A stretch of 64,000 nt of DNA from contig JAFIFZ010000072.1 in assembly GCA_020831775.1 (NCBI GenBank), positions 19,606-83,605 on the forward strand, read 5' to 3'. This stretch comes from Phycisphaerales bacterium. GTDB lineage: Bacteria; Planctomycetota; Phycisphaerae; Phycisphaerales; UBA1924. A model generated the notes under the pieces. That model had not been told where the DNA came from and did not search any database. It worked only from the letters and a program-made list of their open reading frames with translations. Below are positions 17,773 to 25,981 of the stretch, piece after piece. A program made the translations under genes and the position numbers. Within the stretch, counting starts at the first letter, position 1. Each line of letters opens with the position of its first letter.

Positions 17773-18741
17773 ATGAGCCCGACCATTCTCCCCGATCCTC
17801 GCCGCTCGCCCCGCTTCGCGGGGATCTCGACTTTTTGCCGCTACCCGACGCTGGAGGAAGCGCAGAAGACGAGTGCTCCGGTCGACTGGGCGCTCTACGG
17901 CGTGCCGTTCGATTCGGGCGTGACCTACCGCCCCGGCTCGCGATTCGGGCCGCGGGCCGTTCGGGACGCGTCGCAGTATGTCAAGCGGTACTCGATCCAC
18001 CACGGGCTCGACCTGTGCGATTCGCTCAGCCTCGCCGACGCGGGCGACGCGCCGGTGATCCCCTACGACTGCAAGGCCCACCTCGACGGCGTGGTCGGGT
18101 TCGCCTCGCAGCTCGCCGACCCGAAGCACACGAAGCTGCTGGCGGTCGGGGGCGACCACTCGCTCGCCTACGCCAACATCAAGGCGACCTGGCTGCGCCG
18201 GGGCAAGCCCGAGGGCGGGCTGGCGATGCTGCACTTTGACAGCCATGTCGACACGGTCGATGCGACGCTGGGCGAGAAGTGGTCGCACGCCTCGCCCTTC
18301 ATCCGCCTGATCGAAGAGGGGTGCCTGGACCCCAAGGCGATGCTCTCGGTCGGGATCAAGGGCCCGCTGAATACGGGGGCCGACCTCGACTTCGCGAAGG
18401 AGCACGGGATCCGGATCGTCACGCGCGAACGCTTCGCCCGCGACGGGTTCGCCTCGATCGATCCGTTCCTGGCCGAGCTCGGCTCGCGCGAGGTCTACAT
18501 CTCGTTCGACATCGATTGCCTCGATCCCGCCGACGCGCCGGGCACCGGCACGCTGGCGATGGGCGGGTTCAGCGCGACCGAGGGGCTGGGGATGCTCAGG
18601 CGCTGCGCGGGGGTCAATGTGGTCGGGGGCGATGTGGTCGAGGTGCTGCCGGATCGGGACCTGGGCGACAACACGGCGCTGCTGGCTGCGCATGTCGCGT
18701 TTGAGATCCTGTGCCTGGACGCGGTCAATCGCCGGGGATGA
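17773..18741 (+). CDS. Agmatinase-family ureohydrolase
   Basis: A 322-residue Mn-dependent ureohydrolase that would release urea from a guanidino compound such as agmatine. Metal-binding motifs are GGDHSLAY, HFDSHVDTVD (most relatives have HFDAH) and SFDIDCLDPADAPGTGT. The substrate loop FGPRAVRDAS and the ending fit the SpeB branch more than arginase, but guanidinobutyrase or guanidinase activity is possible. It lies 35 bases from the convergent thiG. The ribosome site is weak. Confidence 0.9.
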   Translation: MSPTILPDPRRSPRFAGISTFCRYPTLEEAQKTSAPVDWALYGVPFDSGVTYRPGSRFGPRAVRDASQYVKRYSIHHGLDLCDSLSLADAGDAPVIPYDCKAHLDGVVGFASQLADPKHTKLLAVGGDHSLAYANIKATWLRRGKPEGGLAMLHFDSHVDTVDATLGEKWSHASPFIRLIEEGCLDPKAMLSVGIKGPLNTGADLDFAKEHGIRIVTRERFARDGFASIDPFLAELGSREVYISFDIDCLDPADAPGTGTLAMGGFSATEGLGMLRRCAGVNVVGGDVVEVLPDRDLGDNTALLAAHVAFEILCLDAVNRRG

Positions 18742-18776
18742 GCTTCGGTCTGTCGCGCGTCGCTTATTCGTCAGGT

Positions 18777-19640
18777 CTATTCGCCGGGGATGTACGAGAT
18801 CGCGCCCTCCCAGGGGCTGCTCGCGGTCGCGTAGAGGCGCTTGGGGATGCGCCCGGCGAGGTAGCTCTGGCGGCCGGCGATGCAGGCGTGGCGCATCGCG
18901 TGGGCCATCATGACCGGGTCTTTGGCGTGGGCGACTGCGGTGTTGAGCAGCACGCCGTCGGCGCCGATCTCCATCGCGACCGAGACATCGCTGGCCGAGC
19001 CCACGCCCGCGTCGACGATGACGGGATAGGCCGCGTCGCCCTCTTTGAGCAGTTCGAGGCAGAGCAGGATGTTGTTGCGGTTCAGCACGCCCTGGCCGGA
19101 GCCGATCGGGCTGCCGGCGGGCATGACGCTGGTTGCGCCCGCTTCCTTGATCTTCACGGCCGAGGCTGGGTCGTCGCTGGTGTAGGCGAGGACTTTGAAG
19201 CCGTCGGCGACGAGTTCTTTCGTCGCTTCGATGGTGCCGACGGGGTCGGGGAGGAGGGTCTTCTTGTCGTGCAGGACCTCGACCTTGACCCAGCCCGCGC
19301 CGGGGTTGTTGAGCTGCTCCAGGATTTCCCGGCCGAGGCGTGCGACGCGTACGGCGTCTTCGGCACTAAAGCACCCGGCCGTGTTGGGCAGGATGGTGTA
19401 GCGGTCGGTGTCGATGAACTCCAGGAGGCTGCGGCCTTCCTTGTTGATCAGGCGTTCGCGCCGGACCGCGACCGTGACGACCTCGGCGCCGGAGGCGTCC
19501 AGGGCCTGCTGCATGGTCTCGTAGGACTCGTACTTGCCGGTGCCGACGATGAGGCGGCTGGACCAAGTGCGACCGGCGAGGGCGAGGGGATCGAGGCCGG
19601 GCTCGGCGGCGGGCGGGCTTGAGGTCTTGGCGGAGGTCAT
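18777..19640 (-). CDS. thiG: Thiazole synthase ThiG
   Basis: Forms the thiazole phosphate of thiamine from 1-deoxyxylulose 5-phosphate, dehydroglycine and the ThiS thiocarboxylate. The 287 residues show [63 protein letters not shown] (Schiff-base Lys region), [19 protein letters not shown] and [20 protein letters not shown]. It follows thiS on the same strand with a 58-base gap. No other thiamine gene is in the window. Confidence 0.96.
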   Translation of the reverse strand: MTSAKTSSPPAAEPGLDPLALAGRTWSSRLIVGTGKYESYETMQQALDASGAEVVTVAVRRERLINKEGRSLLEFIDTDRYTILPNTAGCFSAEDAVRVARLGREILEQLNNPGAGWVKVEVLHDKKTLLPDPVGTIEATKELVADGFKVLAYTSDDPASAVKIKEAGATSVMPAGSPIGSGQGVLNRNNILLCLELLKEGDAAYPVIVDAGVGSASDVSVAMEIGADGVLLNTAVAHAKDPVMMAHAMRHACIAGRQSYLAGRIPKRLYATASSPWEGAISYIPGE

Positions 19641-19698
19641 GGGTGAGGATAGGGGCCGGCCCGGTCGGCCGGACCGTGACTCACTCCCCAGCGGGCGC

Positions 19699-19908
19699 TC
19701 ACCCCCCGCCGACGAGGGTCACCAGCTCGACCGAGTCGCCCTCGGCGAGCTCTCTGGAGGGGTGGTCGCGTTTGGGGACGAGGGCCTTGTTCACCTCCGC
19801 GGCGCAGGGCTGGCCGGCGAGGCCGAGGCGTTCGATCAGGGCGGCGAGGGTGGTCCCCTGCTCGACCTCTTGCGGCTCGCCGTTGACGGTGATGCGGATC
19901 TCTGGCAT
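19699..19908 (-). CDS. thiS: Sulfur carrier protein ThiS
   Basis: A 69-residue ubiquitin-fold sulfur carrier for thiazole synthesis. It opens [18 protein letters not shown], has the typical [10 protein letters not shown] helix and [11 protein letters not shown] strand, and ends LVTLVGGG, providing the C-terminal Gly-Gly that is adenylated and thiocarboxylated. I placed the start at 19908, where the conserved domain begins; upstream in-frame codons are not ThiS-like. It is directly upstream of thiG, its functional partner. Confidence 0.93.
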   Translation of the reverse strand: MPEIRITVNGEPQEVEQGTTLAALIERLGLAGQPCAAEVNKALVPKRDHPSRELAEGDSVELVTLVGGG

Positions 19909-20045
19909 GGCTGGTGCTCGATCGGCCCTGAGAGCATCTCCGGGCTGCGTTGGAACGAAAAATCCTGTGCCCGCTGAAAGAACTTCCCGCCGCGCCCCAA
20001 AGAGCGAGACTGGACCGATCCCGCCCGCGGGCCCTGGGGGACCAT

Positions 20046-20927
20046 ATGCGACCGAACAGAGCACGGAACCCGCTCATGAACAAGCTGCTGACGCCGATCC
20101 TCGTTGTCTCGCTGGGGCTTTGCGCCTCGCTGATGGGCGGGTGCGACCGGGGCGACAACTTCACCTGGAGCCAGGAGACGCCCGACGATGTGGTCGAGTC
20201 GGCCCGGAAGATGGTCGTCGAGGGACGGGCGGATCTGCTCAGCGAGCTGATCTGGGCGGAGGACGAGAGCCAGCGCGAGCTGCTCACCGGGATCGGCAGC
20301 GTGATGCGGAGCCTGCAGTTGCTCTCCGAGGCCGTCGCGAGGCAGTACCCGGTCGAGATCGCCACCATCCGCGAGGAGGCCGAAAAGGCCCGGGCCGAGG
20401 GAGAGACCTCGGACCTGGCGATGCGGCTGATGTCGGGCCAGCGGCGCCAGCGCGGGGGCACGTCCTCTCGCTTTGCCCGGAGCGACGACCCGGTGAACGA
20501 CCTGACCCAGGCGCTCTTGACCGATCCGTACGGGTGGGTGAGCCGCAGCACCGAGCGGGTCTCGACACAGCCCTACAGCCAGCGGGGCGTGCGCGTGCTG
20601 CTGGACAACAAGCCGATGTTCGGCTTCATGACGCTGACGATGGAGCGCAAGGAAGACGACAAGTGGTACATCAGCCTGCCGACCTTCCTGCCCCCGGTGC
20701 GCAACGCGCTGCCGCGCGACGAGAACGAGCAGGAGGTGCTGCTGGCGGTTCTCGCGGTCTTCCGCAACGCGATGGATGACCTGCGACGGGATGTCGAGAC
20801 GGGGCGGGTGCGCAGTCTCGATCACGCCGCGGAGGAACTGGGCAAGAAGGTCGCGCTCCCCGCGATCCTGGCGTACACGGCGTACATGCAGGTGATCCGC
20901 CAACGCGAGCGCGAGGGCTCGTCGTAA
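20046..20927 (+). CDS. Predicted lipoprotein of unknown function
   Basis: A 293-residue protein with a lipoprotein signal: hydrophobic LLTPILVVSLGLCASLMGG followed by Cys near residue 33 and an Asp-Arg-Gly start of the mature part. The rest is mostly helical and charged, with no domain I recognise. Two starts are possible: ATG 20046 (GGGGG five bases upstream) and ATG 20076, which would give a more usual 22-residue signal. The gene is convergent with the pilP-like gene, 15 bases away. Confidence 0.72.
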   Translation: MRPNRARNPLMNKLLTPILVVSLGLCASLMGGCDRGDNFTWSQETPDDVVESARKMVVEGRADLLSELIWAEDESQRELLTGIGSVMRSLQLLSEAVARQYPVEIATIREEAEKARAEGETSDLAMRLMSGQRRQRGGTSSRFARSDDPVNDLTQALLTDPYGWVSRSTERVSTQPYSQRGVRVLLDNKPMFGFMTLTMERKEDDKWYISLPTFLPPVRNALPRDENEQEVLLAVLAVFRNAMDDLRRDVETGRVRSLDHAAEELGKKVALPAILAYTAYMQVIRQREREGSS

Positions 20928-20942
20928 CGCGGTTGGCCCAGT

Positions 20943-21503
20943 TCAGCGACGCCGGAGCTCGACGGACTGTTCATCGCCGCTCTGCGTGTTGCGGAGGGTG
21001 ATGCGCCGCCCGGGCTGGTCGATCTCCACGAGCCTCCAGCCCCGGACGGGCTCCTCGCCGATGACCGTCGGCCTGCCGTTGATGATCGCGACTGGGCGCC
21101 TGCCGCCCATGATGCCCCCGAGTTCGACTGCGACACGCTCCTGGGCCTGGCGTTCGGGCTCAGGCTCGGGCGTGGTGGGCTCGATTGGCTCGGGCTCGGG
21201 CAGCTTGATGCCGATGCGGGAGGCCATCGAACGGATCGATTCGAGCGACTGTTCGAGCATCGGGCTCTGGACCATCACAGGGTCGCCCACCGACGAGGCT
21301 GCTTCGCGGGCGAAGCGTTGCTGCTCGCTGGGGTTCTGGGCCCTGCCGGCGCTGACCGGCCCGCGTGTGGTGTAGCTCTGCGATGCGCCCGCCGAGCCGG
21401 GTGACGGCTTGGAGGGCAGCAGGATGAGCACCACCGACGCGATCGCCGGCGTGAGCACGCAGATGCCCAGCAGGGGCCCCGGGATGCGCACGCGTGACTT
21501 CAT
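20943..21503 (-). CDS. PilP/GspC-like pilus assembly accessory protein
   Basis: A 186-residue membrane-anchored protein: one transmembrane segment at about residues 10-30, then a Pro/Glu-rich linker and a C-terminal beta domain (AVELGGIMGGRRPVAIINGR, then RGWRLVEIDQPGRRITLRN). That fold pattern resembles the periplasmic HR-type domains of PilP, GspC or GspB. Its ATG overlaps the TGA of the pilO-like gene by four bases (ATGA). As third gene of the pilM/N-pilO unit it probably links the inner-membrane alignment complex to the secretin. The PilP assignment leans on context. Confidence 0.68.
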   Translation of the reverse strand: MKSRVRIPGPLLGICVLTPAIASVVLILLPSKPSPGSAGASQSYTTRGPVSAGRAQNPSEQQRFAREAASSVGDPVMVQSPMLEQSLESIRSMASRIGIKLPEPEPIEPTTPEPEPERQAQERVAVELGGIMGGRRPVAIINGRPTVIGEEPVRGWRLVEIDQPGRRITLRNTQSGDEQSVELRRR

Positions 21504-22039
21504 GGCGAACCTCCTGCGTCGCGGGCCTGCCCTTCCGGGCCGCCGACATGCCTTGATTCCAGCTTGGCCCTGACCGTTCCGCCACCCCCCTCTGTGGGGG
21601 AGATCTCGACGCGGTCCACCACCGAGGCGCCCATGCGCTGTTCGATCTCGCGGATGAAGCCGATCACCTGGTCGTAACCGCCTTCGAAGACGGCGCGGCG
21701 TTCGACGACCTGTCCTCCGCCCGAATCCGTCGTCTCGGCGATGCGGACGCCCGCCCGCTCGGCCCCGACTCTGAAGCCGCCCTCGGAGCGGTCGGCCAAT
21801 GCGCCGCGGAGGCGATCGTGCTCTCTCTGGGCGTTGGACACGAGCCGGCCCGGTTCCTGGTCGGCGGTGTCTTCATCGAGCAGCCTGGCGATGCGGTCGC
21901 GCTGCGTCTGGAACTCGGCGCGGACCGCCTCGAGCCGCTCGGCGGCGGGTCGGGCGAGCACCATCCACGCGACGCCCCCGGCCGCGATCGCGACGCAGAG
22001 GTCGATCACCATCCGCTTTGGAAAGACGGGTCGCTTCAC
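21500..22039 (-). CDS. pilO: PilO-like type IV pilus assembly protein
   Basis: A 179-residue bitopic protein: a short cytosolic start, a transmembrane helix at about residues 10-27 (VIDLCVAIAAGGVAWMVLA), a coiled region (RLEAVRAEFQTQRDRIARLL) and a ferredoxin-like periplasmic domain with the PilO-typical FEGGYDQVIGFIREIEQRM. I take the GTG at 22039 as start because it overlaps the upstream stop as GTGA and brings the whole transmembrane helix in frame. It would dimerise with the PilN part of the upstream protein in the inner-membrane platform. Confidence 0.82.
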   Translation of the reverse strand: MKRPVFPKRMVIDLCVAIAAGGVAWMVLARPAAERLEAVRAEFQTQRDRIARLLDEDTADQEPGRLVSNAQREHDRLRGALADRSEGGFRVGAERAGVRIAETTDSGGGQVVERRAVFEGGYDQVIGFIREIEQRMGASVVDRVEISPTEGGGGTVRAKLESRHVGGPEGQARDAGGSP

Positions 22040-23643
22040 CGGTCCCCCTCCGCCATCGCGAGGCTGCCGAGTGTGTTCAGTTGCAGGCGCATGGCGAATC
22101 GGACCACGCCGTCGTCGCCCGGCGCATCGAGTTCGAGCTCGGCTGAAGCAATCAGCGGGCTCAGCCCGGCGTTGAGCCCCTCGGCCAGACCCGCGATGCC
22201 GAGACGGCCGCGATCGATGTGGACGAGCACGCCCTCGGCGATCGCCTCGCCGGCGGTGTCGCCCGAGCGGATGGAGGTGAACCTCGCCGCGCCGGGCGTG
22301 CGTCTGCCGAGCTCCTGAAGCAGCCCGGCCCAAGACACGCGACCGGCCGTCTGTTCGTCGAGCAGCTTGCGCATCTCAACGATCTCGGCGGTGAGATCGG
22401 CCGCCCTGTCGAGCATCGCGGATCGGTGCTCCAGGCGGGCGAGTTCGGGCGAGAGGTCGTGCAACTGCGTCGCGTAGGCGAGCGATTGTGTGTCGAGCTG
22501 GTGGGCGTAGACGGCGCTGAAGCCGGCCGCGACGCACGCGCCGGCGAAGCAGGCGACGCGCGCCTGGCGGAGCTGTCGCCGGGACTCCTGCGAGGCGGTG
22601 AGCAGCCCGAGGTCTCTGTGCAGTTTCGACGCGGTCGCGAGCGTCGATCCCTCGCCCCCGGGCTCGGCCGGATCGAAGGCGACCGCCTCGGGCACGACCT
22701 CGACCTCCGAGCCCTTCGCAAGAGACAGGTACTCGGCCAGGCCCGCCAAGGCGGCGCCGGAACCGTCGAGGTAGACGGGCATCGGCCCGGGCTCCCCGGA
22801 GGCCTCCAGCACACGAGAGACCAGCTCGGCGTAGCGGGCAGCGATCGGCTCGGCGAGGCGTCTGGCAGGGCGGCCGATGCGGTCGCCGAGATCAGCGATC
22901 GCGGATGCGGCGCCGGGCGCTCCGCAATCGAACAGGTGCGAACGGAGCTGGTTTCTGAGCATCGGACGGTCGGCGGGGCGGGTGTTCTGGGGGACCATCG
23001 CGTCGACGATGTCGTGCCAGCCGAAGGGGGCCGTGTCGGCCGAGAGCACCACCCCGCCCTTGGCGATCGCAAAGGCGGTCTGGAACTCGTCGAGGAAGGC
23101 GACACCGACGGGAGCGTCTGCCTCGCGGGAGAGCGTCGAGGCGCGGGTGCTGGCCTGCCGCAGCGCCAGGGCTCGAACCCCGACGACCCCGACGCACCTG
23201 CAGTTGCAGGCGTTGAGGAACTCGGCGATCTCGGCGAGACGGGACTCGGCGTCGGCGAAGACGAGGCTCGCGCGGCCAGACGCCCCGGCCCTGCCGACGG
23301 CCCGGACGCCCGCCGCGTCGGTCAGGTAGTCCAGCCCGTGCTCGGCCATGAACGGCTCGGCGAGTGTTGAGAAGGCGGTCTGATCGCTGGTGACGACCTC
23401 GGCGGGCGCCTGCTGGTGGTGCAGGAGGATCGCCGGACGCCTGCGGGCCCTGCCCAATCGCCCGAGGGCCTCAGAGAGCGGCTCGGCGAGCGGGGCGAGG
23501 CCCTGTTCCCAAGCCGCCTGGGCGAGATCGTCGGGCAGGTCGGCCGAGTCGGAGCGCAGCATCCTCCCGCCGGCGGCAATGCCGACGCGCAGGCTCGAGG
23601 GCCCGATCTGTATGGCGACATGGCTCGCGTTCCGCCAGAGCAT
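22036..23643 (-). CDS. PilM-PilN fused type IV pilus assembly protein
   Basis: A 535-residue protein combining two pilus proteins that are normally separate. Residues about 1-330 form an actin-like ATPase region of PilM type (VAIQIGPSSLRVGIAAGG near the start; later VYLDGSGAALAGLAEYLS). Residues about 345-535 look like PilN: a transmembrane helix near 360-380 (ARVACFAGACVAAGFSAVY), a coiled segment, then a periplasmic domain with WAGLLQELGRRTPGAARFTS. The start at 23643 follows conservation; upstream codons look non-coding. It heads the minus-strand pil operon and diverges from rpsB. Confidence 0.78.
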   Translation of the reverse strand: MLWRNASHVAIQIGPSSLRVGIAAGGRMLRSDSADLPDDLAQAAWEQGLAPLAEPLSEALGRLGRARRRPAILLHHQQAPAEVVTSDQTAFSTLAEPFMAEHGLDYLTDAAGVRAVGRAGASGRASLVFADAESRLAEIAEFLNACNCRCVGVVGVRALALRQASTRASTLSREADAPVGVAFLDEFQTAFAIAKGGVVLSADTAPFGWHDIVDAMVPQNTRPADRPMLRNQLRSHLFDCGAPGAASAIADLGDRIGRPARRLAEPIAARYAELVSRVLEASGEPGPMPVYLDGSGAALAGLAEYLSLAKGSEVEVVPEAVAFDPAEPGGEGSTLATASKLHRDLGLLTASQESRRQLRQARVACFAGACVAAGFSAVYAHQLDTQSLAYATQLHDLSPELARLEHRSAMLDRAADLTAEIVEMRKLLDEQTAGRVSWAGLLQELGRRTPGAARFTSIRSGDTAGEAIAEGVLVHIDRGRLGIAGLAEGLNAGLSPLIASAELELDAPGDDGVVRFAMRLQLNTLGSLAMAEGDR

Positions 23644-24037
23644 GGGCAGCGGGCTCCCTGAGTGGCCTGAAACCTGTGCGGCCTGAAAGAAAGGGTCCGC
23701 TGCGGCGCATCGGCCGGAGCGGTCGCGGGCTTTGGGCCGGGCCCGGACGATGGCGGTTTCCGGACCTTCGGGGCCGGGAGTGCTCCGGCTGGGGATGATG
23801 CGCAAGGGAAGGTGTTGTCTGAGGGAGGGCCGGATCTATACTTAAGCCCGGGCGCGGATCGGCGTCCGGGGGCTGTTATTGCCTGCGGAAAGGCCGCGGG
23901 CTTGCCAGAGCAGATTGCGGGCGTGCGGGCTTTCGGCCCGGCGCCGAACCGAAGCGCCCTAGAGCGCGGGTCGTTCCATCGATGGATCCGATCCCGTCCC
24001 GTGCCGGTGTCGCTGCCAGCGGAAAGAGACCAGTCAG
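23644..24037. other. Divergent intergenic region, pil operon / rpsB
   Basis: A 394-base spacer without a supported gene. It must hold promoters for both directions. A sigma70-like promoter reading toward rpsB is visible near 23815-23842, which leaves a leader of roughly 190 bases before the rpsB start. No clear promoter for the pil operon was found by eye. Confidence 0.6.
23815..23842 (+). promoter_or_regulatory. Sigma70-like promoter for rpsB-tsf
   Basis: TTGTCT (23815-23820) and TATACT (23837-23842) are separated by 16 bases, close to consensus. Transcription would begin near 23850, giving a leader of about 190 bases, long enough to hold the S2 autoregulatory structures known from other bacteria. 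No specific leader motif was identified. Confidence 0.6.
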
Positions 24038-24898
24038 ATGGCCGAGTCACTCGTCAAGGACCTGATCGAATCGGGTATTCACTTCGGCCAGCGCGCCAGC
24101 AACTGGTCGCCGAAGATGAAGCCGTTCATCTACGGCAAGCGCAACGGCATCCACATCATCGACATCAAGGAGACGGTCAAGGGCCTGCTCCTTGCGAAGA
24201 AGTTCGTCGCCAAGACCGTTGGCGACGGGAAGGATGTCTGCTTCGTCGGGACCAAGCGTCAGGCGAAGAATGTGATCGAAGAGCATGTGCCTGGGGTGAA
24301 GATGCACTATGTCACTGAGCGTTGGCTCGGCGGCACGTTGACGAACTTCCGCACGATCCGCAGCCGCCTGAAGAGGCTCGAAGAGCTCGAGCACATCGAG
24401 ACCGAGACGAACTTCGCGGGCTACTCCAAGAAGATGGAGAGCCAGCTCCGTCGTGAACTGCGGAAGATCAAGCGGAACCTCGACGGCATCCGCGGGATGG
24501 ACAAGCTGCCGGGCGTGATGGTGGTGATCGATGTCCGGCGCGAGATGACGGCGCTGAACGAGGCCCGCAAGCTCGGCATCCCGACGGTCTGCCTGATCGA
24601 CACCGACGGCGACCCGGACATGGCCGACATCGCGATCCCCGGCAACGACGACTCGATGCGTTCGATCGATGTGATCGTGCGTGAGCTGTGCAAATCGATC
24701 GCCGAGGGCCGCCAGCAGCGGACGGAGCGTTCGGGCGGCGAGCCCGAGCAGGACGCCGAGGGCGAGGACGGGCGTCCCCGTCGCAGCCGGCGTGCCCAGT
24801 ACCGCGCCGACGACGCCAACCAGGCCGCCGAGGGCGAGACGCCCGAGGGCGACGCCCCCGCGGCGACCAAGACGCCGATCGGCAACCGCGCAGAGTGA
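24038..24898 (+). CDS. rpsB: 30S ribosomal protein S2
   Basis: Small-subunit ribosomal protein S2, needed for S1 binding and translation initiation. The 286 residues open with the family core LIESGIHFGQRASNWSPKMK, then YGKRNGIHIIDIKETVK, FVGTKRQAKNVI, RWLGGTLTNFRTIRSRLKRL and DIAIPGNDDSMRSIDV. The last 55 or so residues (Glu/Arg/Ala-rich) extend past the usual end of about 230-240. Translation of tsf follows 106 bases after the stop, the common rpsB-tsf order. Confidence 0.97.
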   Translation: MAESLVKDLIESGIHFGQRASNWSPKMKPFIYGKRNGIHIIDIKETVKGLLLAKKFVAKTVGDGKDVCFVGTKRQAKNVIEEHVPGVKMHYVTERWLGGTLTNFRTIRSRLKRLEELEHIETETNFAGYSKKMESQLRRELRKIKRNLDGIRGMDKLPGVMVVIDVRREMTALNEARKLGIPTVCLIDTDGDPDMADIAIPGNDDSMRSIDVIVRELCKSIAEGRQQRTERSGGEPEQDAEGEDGRPRRSRRAQYRADDANQAAEGETPEGDAPAATKTPIGNRAE

Positions 24899-25004
24899 TT
24901 TCGGCGCCTTTGGGCGTCTTTTCAGAGACCACGAACTATCCGAATGAACCCCGGCGTAGGGGGCGACGCCTCCGCCGCCCGACCCGAGCAGGGAGATGCG
25001 ACCG

Positions 25005-25805
25005 ATGGCCGAGATCAGCGCCAAGGATGTGATGAAGCTCCGCAACGAGACGGGGCTGCCGATGATGGCCTGCAAGAAAGCGCTCGGCGAGACCGAAGGC
25101 GACTTTGAAGCGGCCAAGGACCTGCTCCGCAAGCAGCTCAAGGGCAAGATGGACACCCGCACCGACCGCGCCGCGGGCGAGGGCCGGATCGCGATCGCCA
25201 TCGACGGCTCCAAGGCCGCGATCGTCGAGTTGCGGGCCGAGACCGATTTCACCGCCAAGAACGACAAGTTCGTCGCGGCGGCCGAGAAGGCGGCGCAGGT
25301 CGCGCTGAGCGCCGCCGCGGGCTCTGTCGACGCGACCGAGGAGATCACCTCGGCGGTCGACGATGTCCGCATCTCCACCGGCGAGAACGCCTCGTACGCA
25401 CGGGGCCTGAAGCTCGAGGGCGGCTCGTTCGGTCAGTATGTGCACCACGACGGGAAGACCGGCGTGCTGATCCAGGTCGAGGGCGAGGCGGACCCCGAGA
25501 CGCTGCGTCAGGTGTGCATGCACATCACCGCCGCTGTGCCGCGTCCGATGGGCGTCACCTCCGACGACATCCCCAATGACATCGTCGAGAAGGAGCGGAA
25601 GTTCCGGATCGAGCAGGCGATGGAGAGCGGCAAGCCGAAAGAGATCGCCGAGAAGATGGTCGAGGGCGGGATGCGGAAGTTCTTCGCAGAGCTCGCCCTG
25701 CTCGAGCAGGACTATGTGATCGACCCGAGCAAGAAGATCAAGGATGTGCTGGGCGGCGCGGAAGTGAAGAGCTTCGTCCGCTGGGCCGTGGGCGAAGAGG
25801 GCTAA
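25005..25805 (+). CDS. tsf: Elongation factor Ts
   Basis: Nucleotide exchange factor for EF-Tu. The 266 residues hold the N-terminal UBA-like domain (VMKLRNETGLPMMACKKAL, then GDFEAAKDLLRK) and the hallmark AETDFTAKNDKFV, with a single EF-Ts dimerisation domain after it. The start at 25005 has GGGAG at 24991-24995 with a nine-base spacer; an ATG at 24996 directly abuts that site and is unlikely. A strong terminator follows at 25833. Confidence 0.97.
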   Translation: MAEISAKDVMKLRNETGLPMMACKKALGETEGDFEAAKDLLRKQLKGKMDTRTDRAAGEGRIAIAIDGSKAAIVELRAETDFTAKNDKFVAAAEKAAQVALSAAAGSVDATEEITSAVDDVRISTGENASYARGLKLEGGSFGQYVHHDGKTGVLIQVEGEADPETLRQVCMHITAAVPRPMGVTSDDIPNDIVEKERKFRIEQAMESGKPKEIAEKMVEGGMRKFFAELALLEQDYVIDPSKKIKDVLGGAEVKSFVRWAVGEEG

Positions 25806-25832
25806 GGCCCCCACCACCATCAGACGCTCACA

Positions 25833-25857
25833 AGGCCGGGCCCAGCCCGGCCTTTTC
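25833..25857 (+). terminator. Intrinsic terminator after tsf
   Basis: The perfect nine-base-pair stem AGGCCGGGC/GCCCGGCCT with a three-base loop is followed by TTTT. It closes the rpsB-tsf transcript before the antiporter gene. Confidence 0.88.
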
Positions 25858-25981
25858 ATTGCCCCAGCGGGGCCGGTTCCGACGCTGAACGCTGCGCGAG
25901 GCTCTGTCCGGCGGCGGCAGGCGCGCCCACCTGCGGGCTGAATCGGCCCGCTGAGCCTCCGCCCGACTATCCTCAGCGGCA

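Noticed and set aside
24905..24920. Small CGCC/GGCG hairpin followed by CTTTTC between rpsB and tsf
   Set aside because: The stem is only four base pairs; too weak to call a terminator, though some attenuation cannot be excluded.
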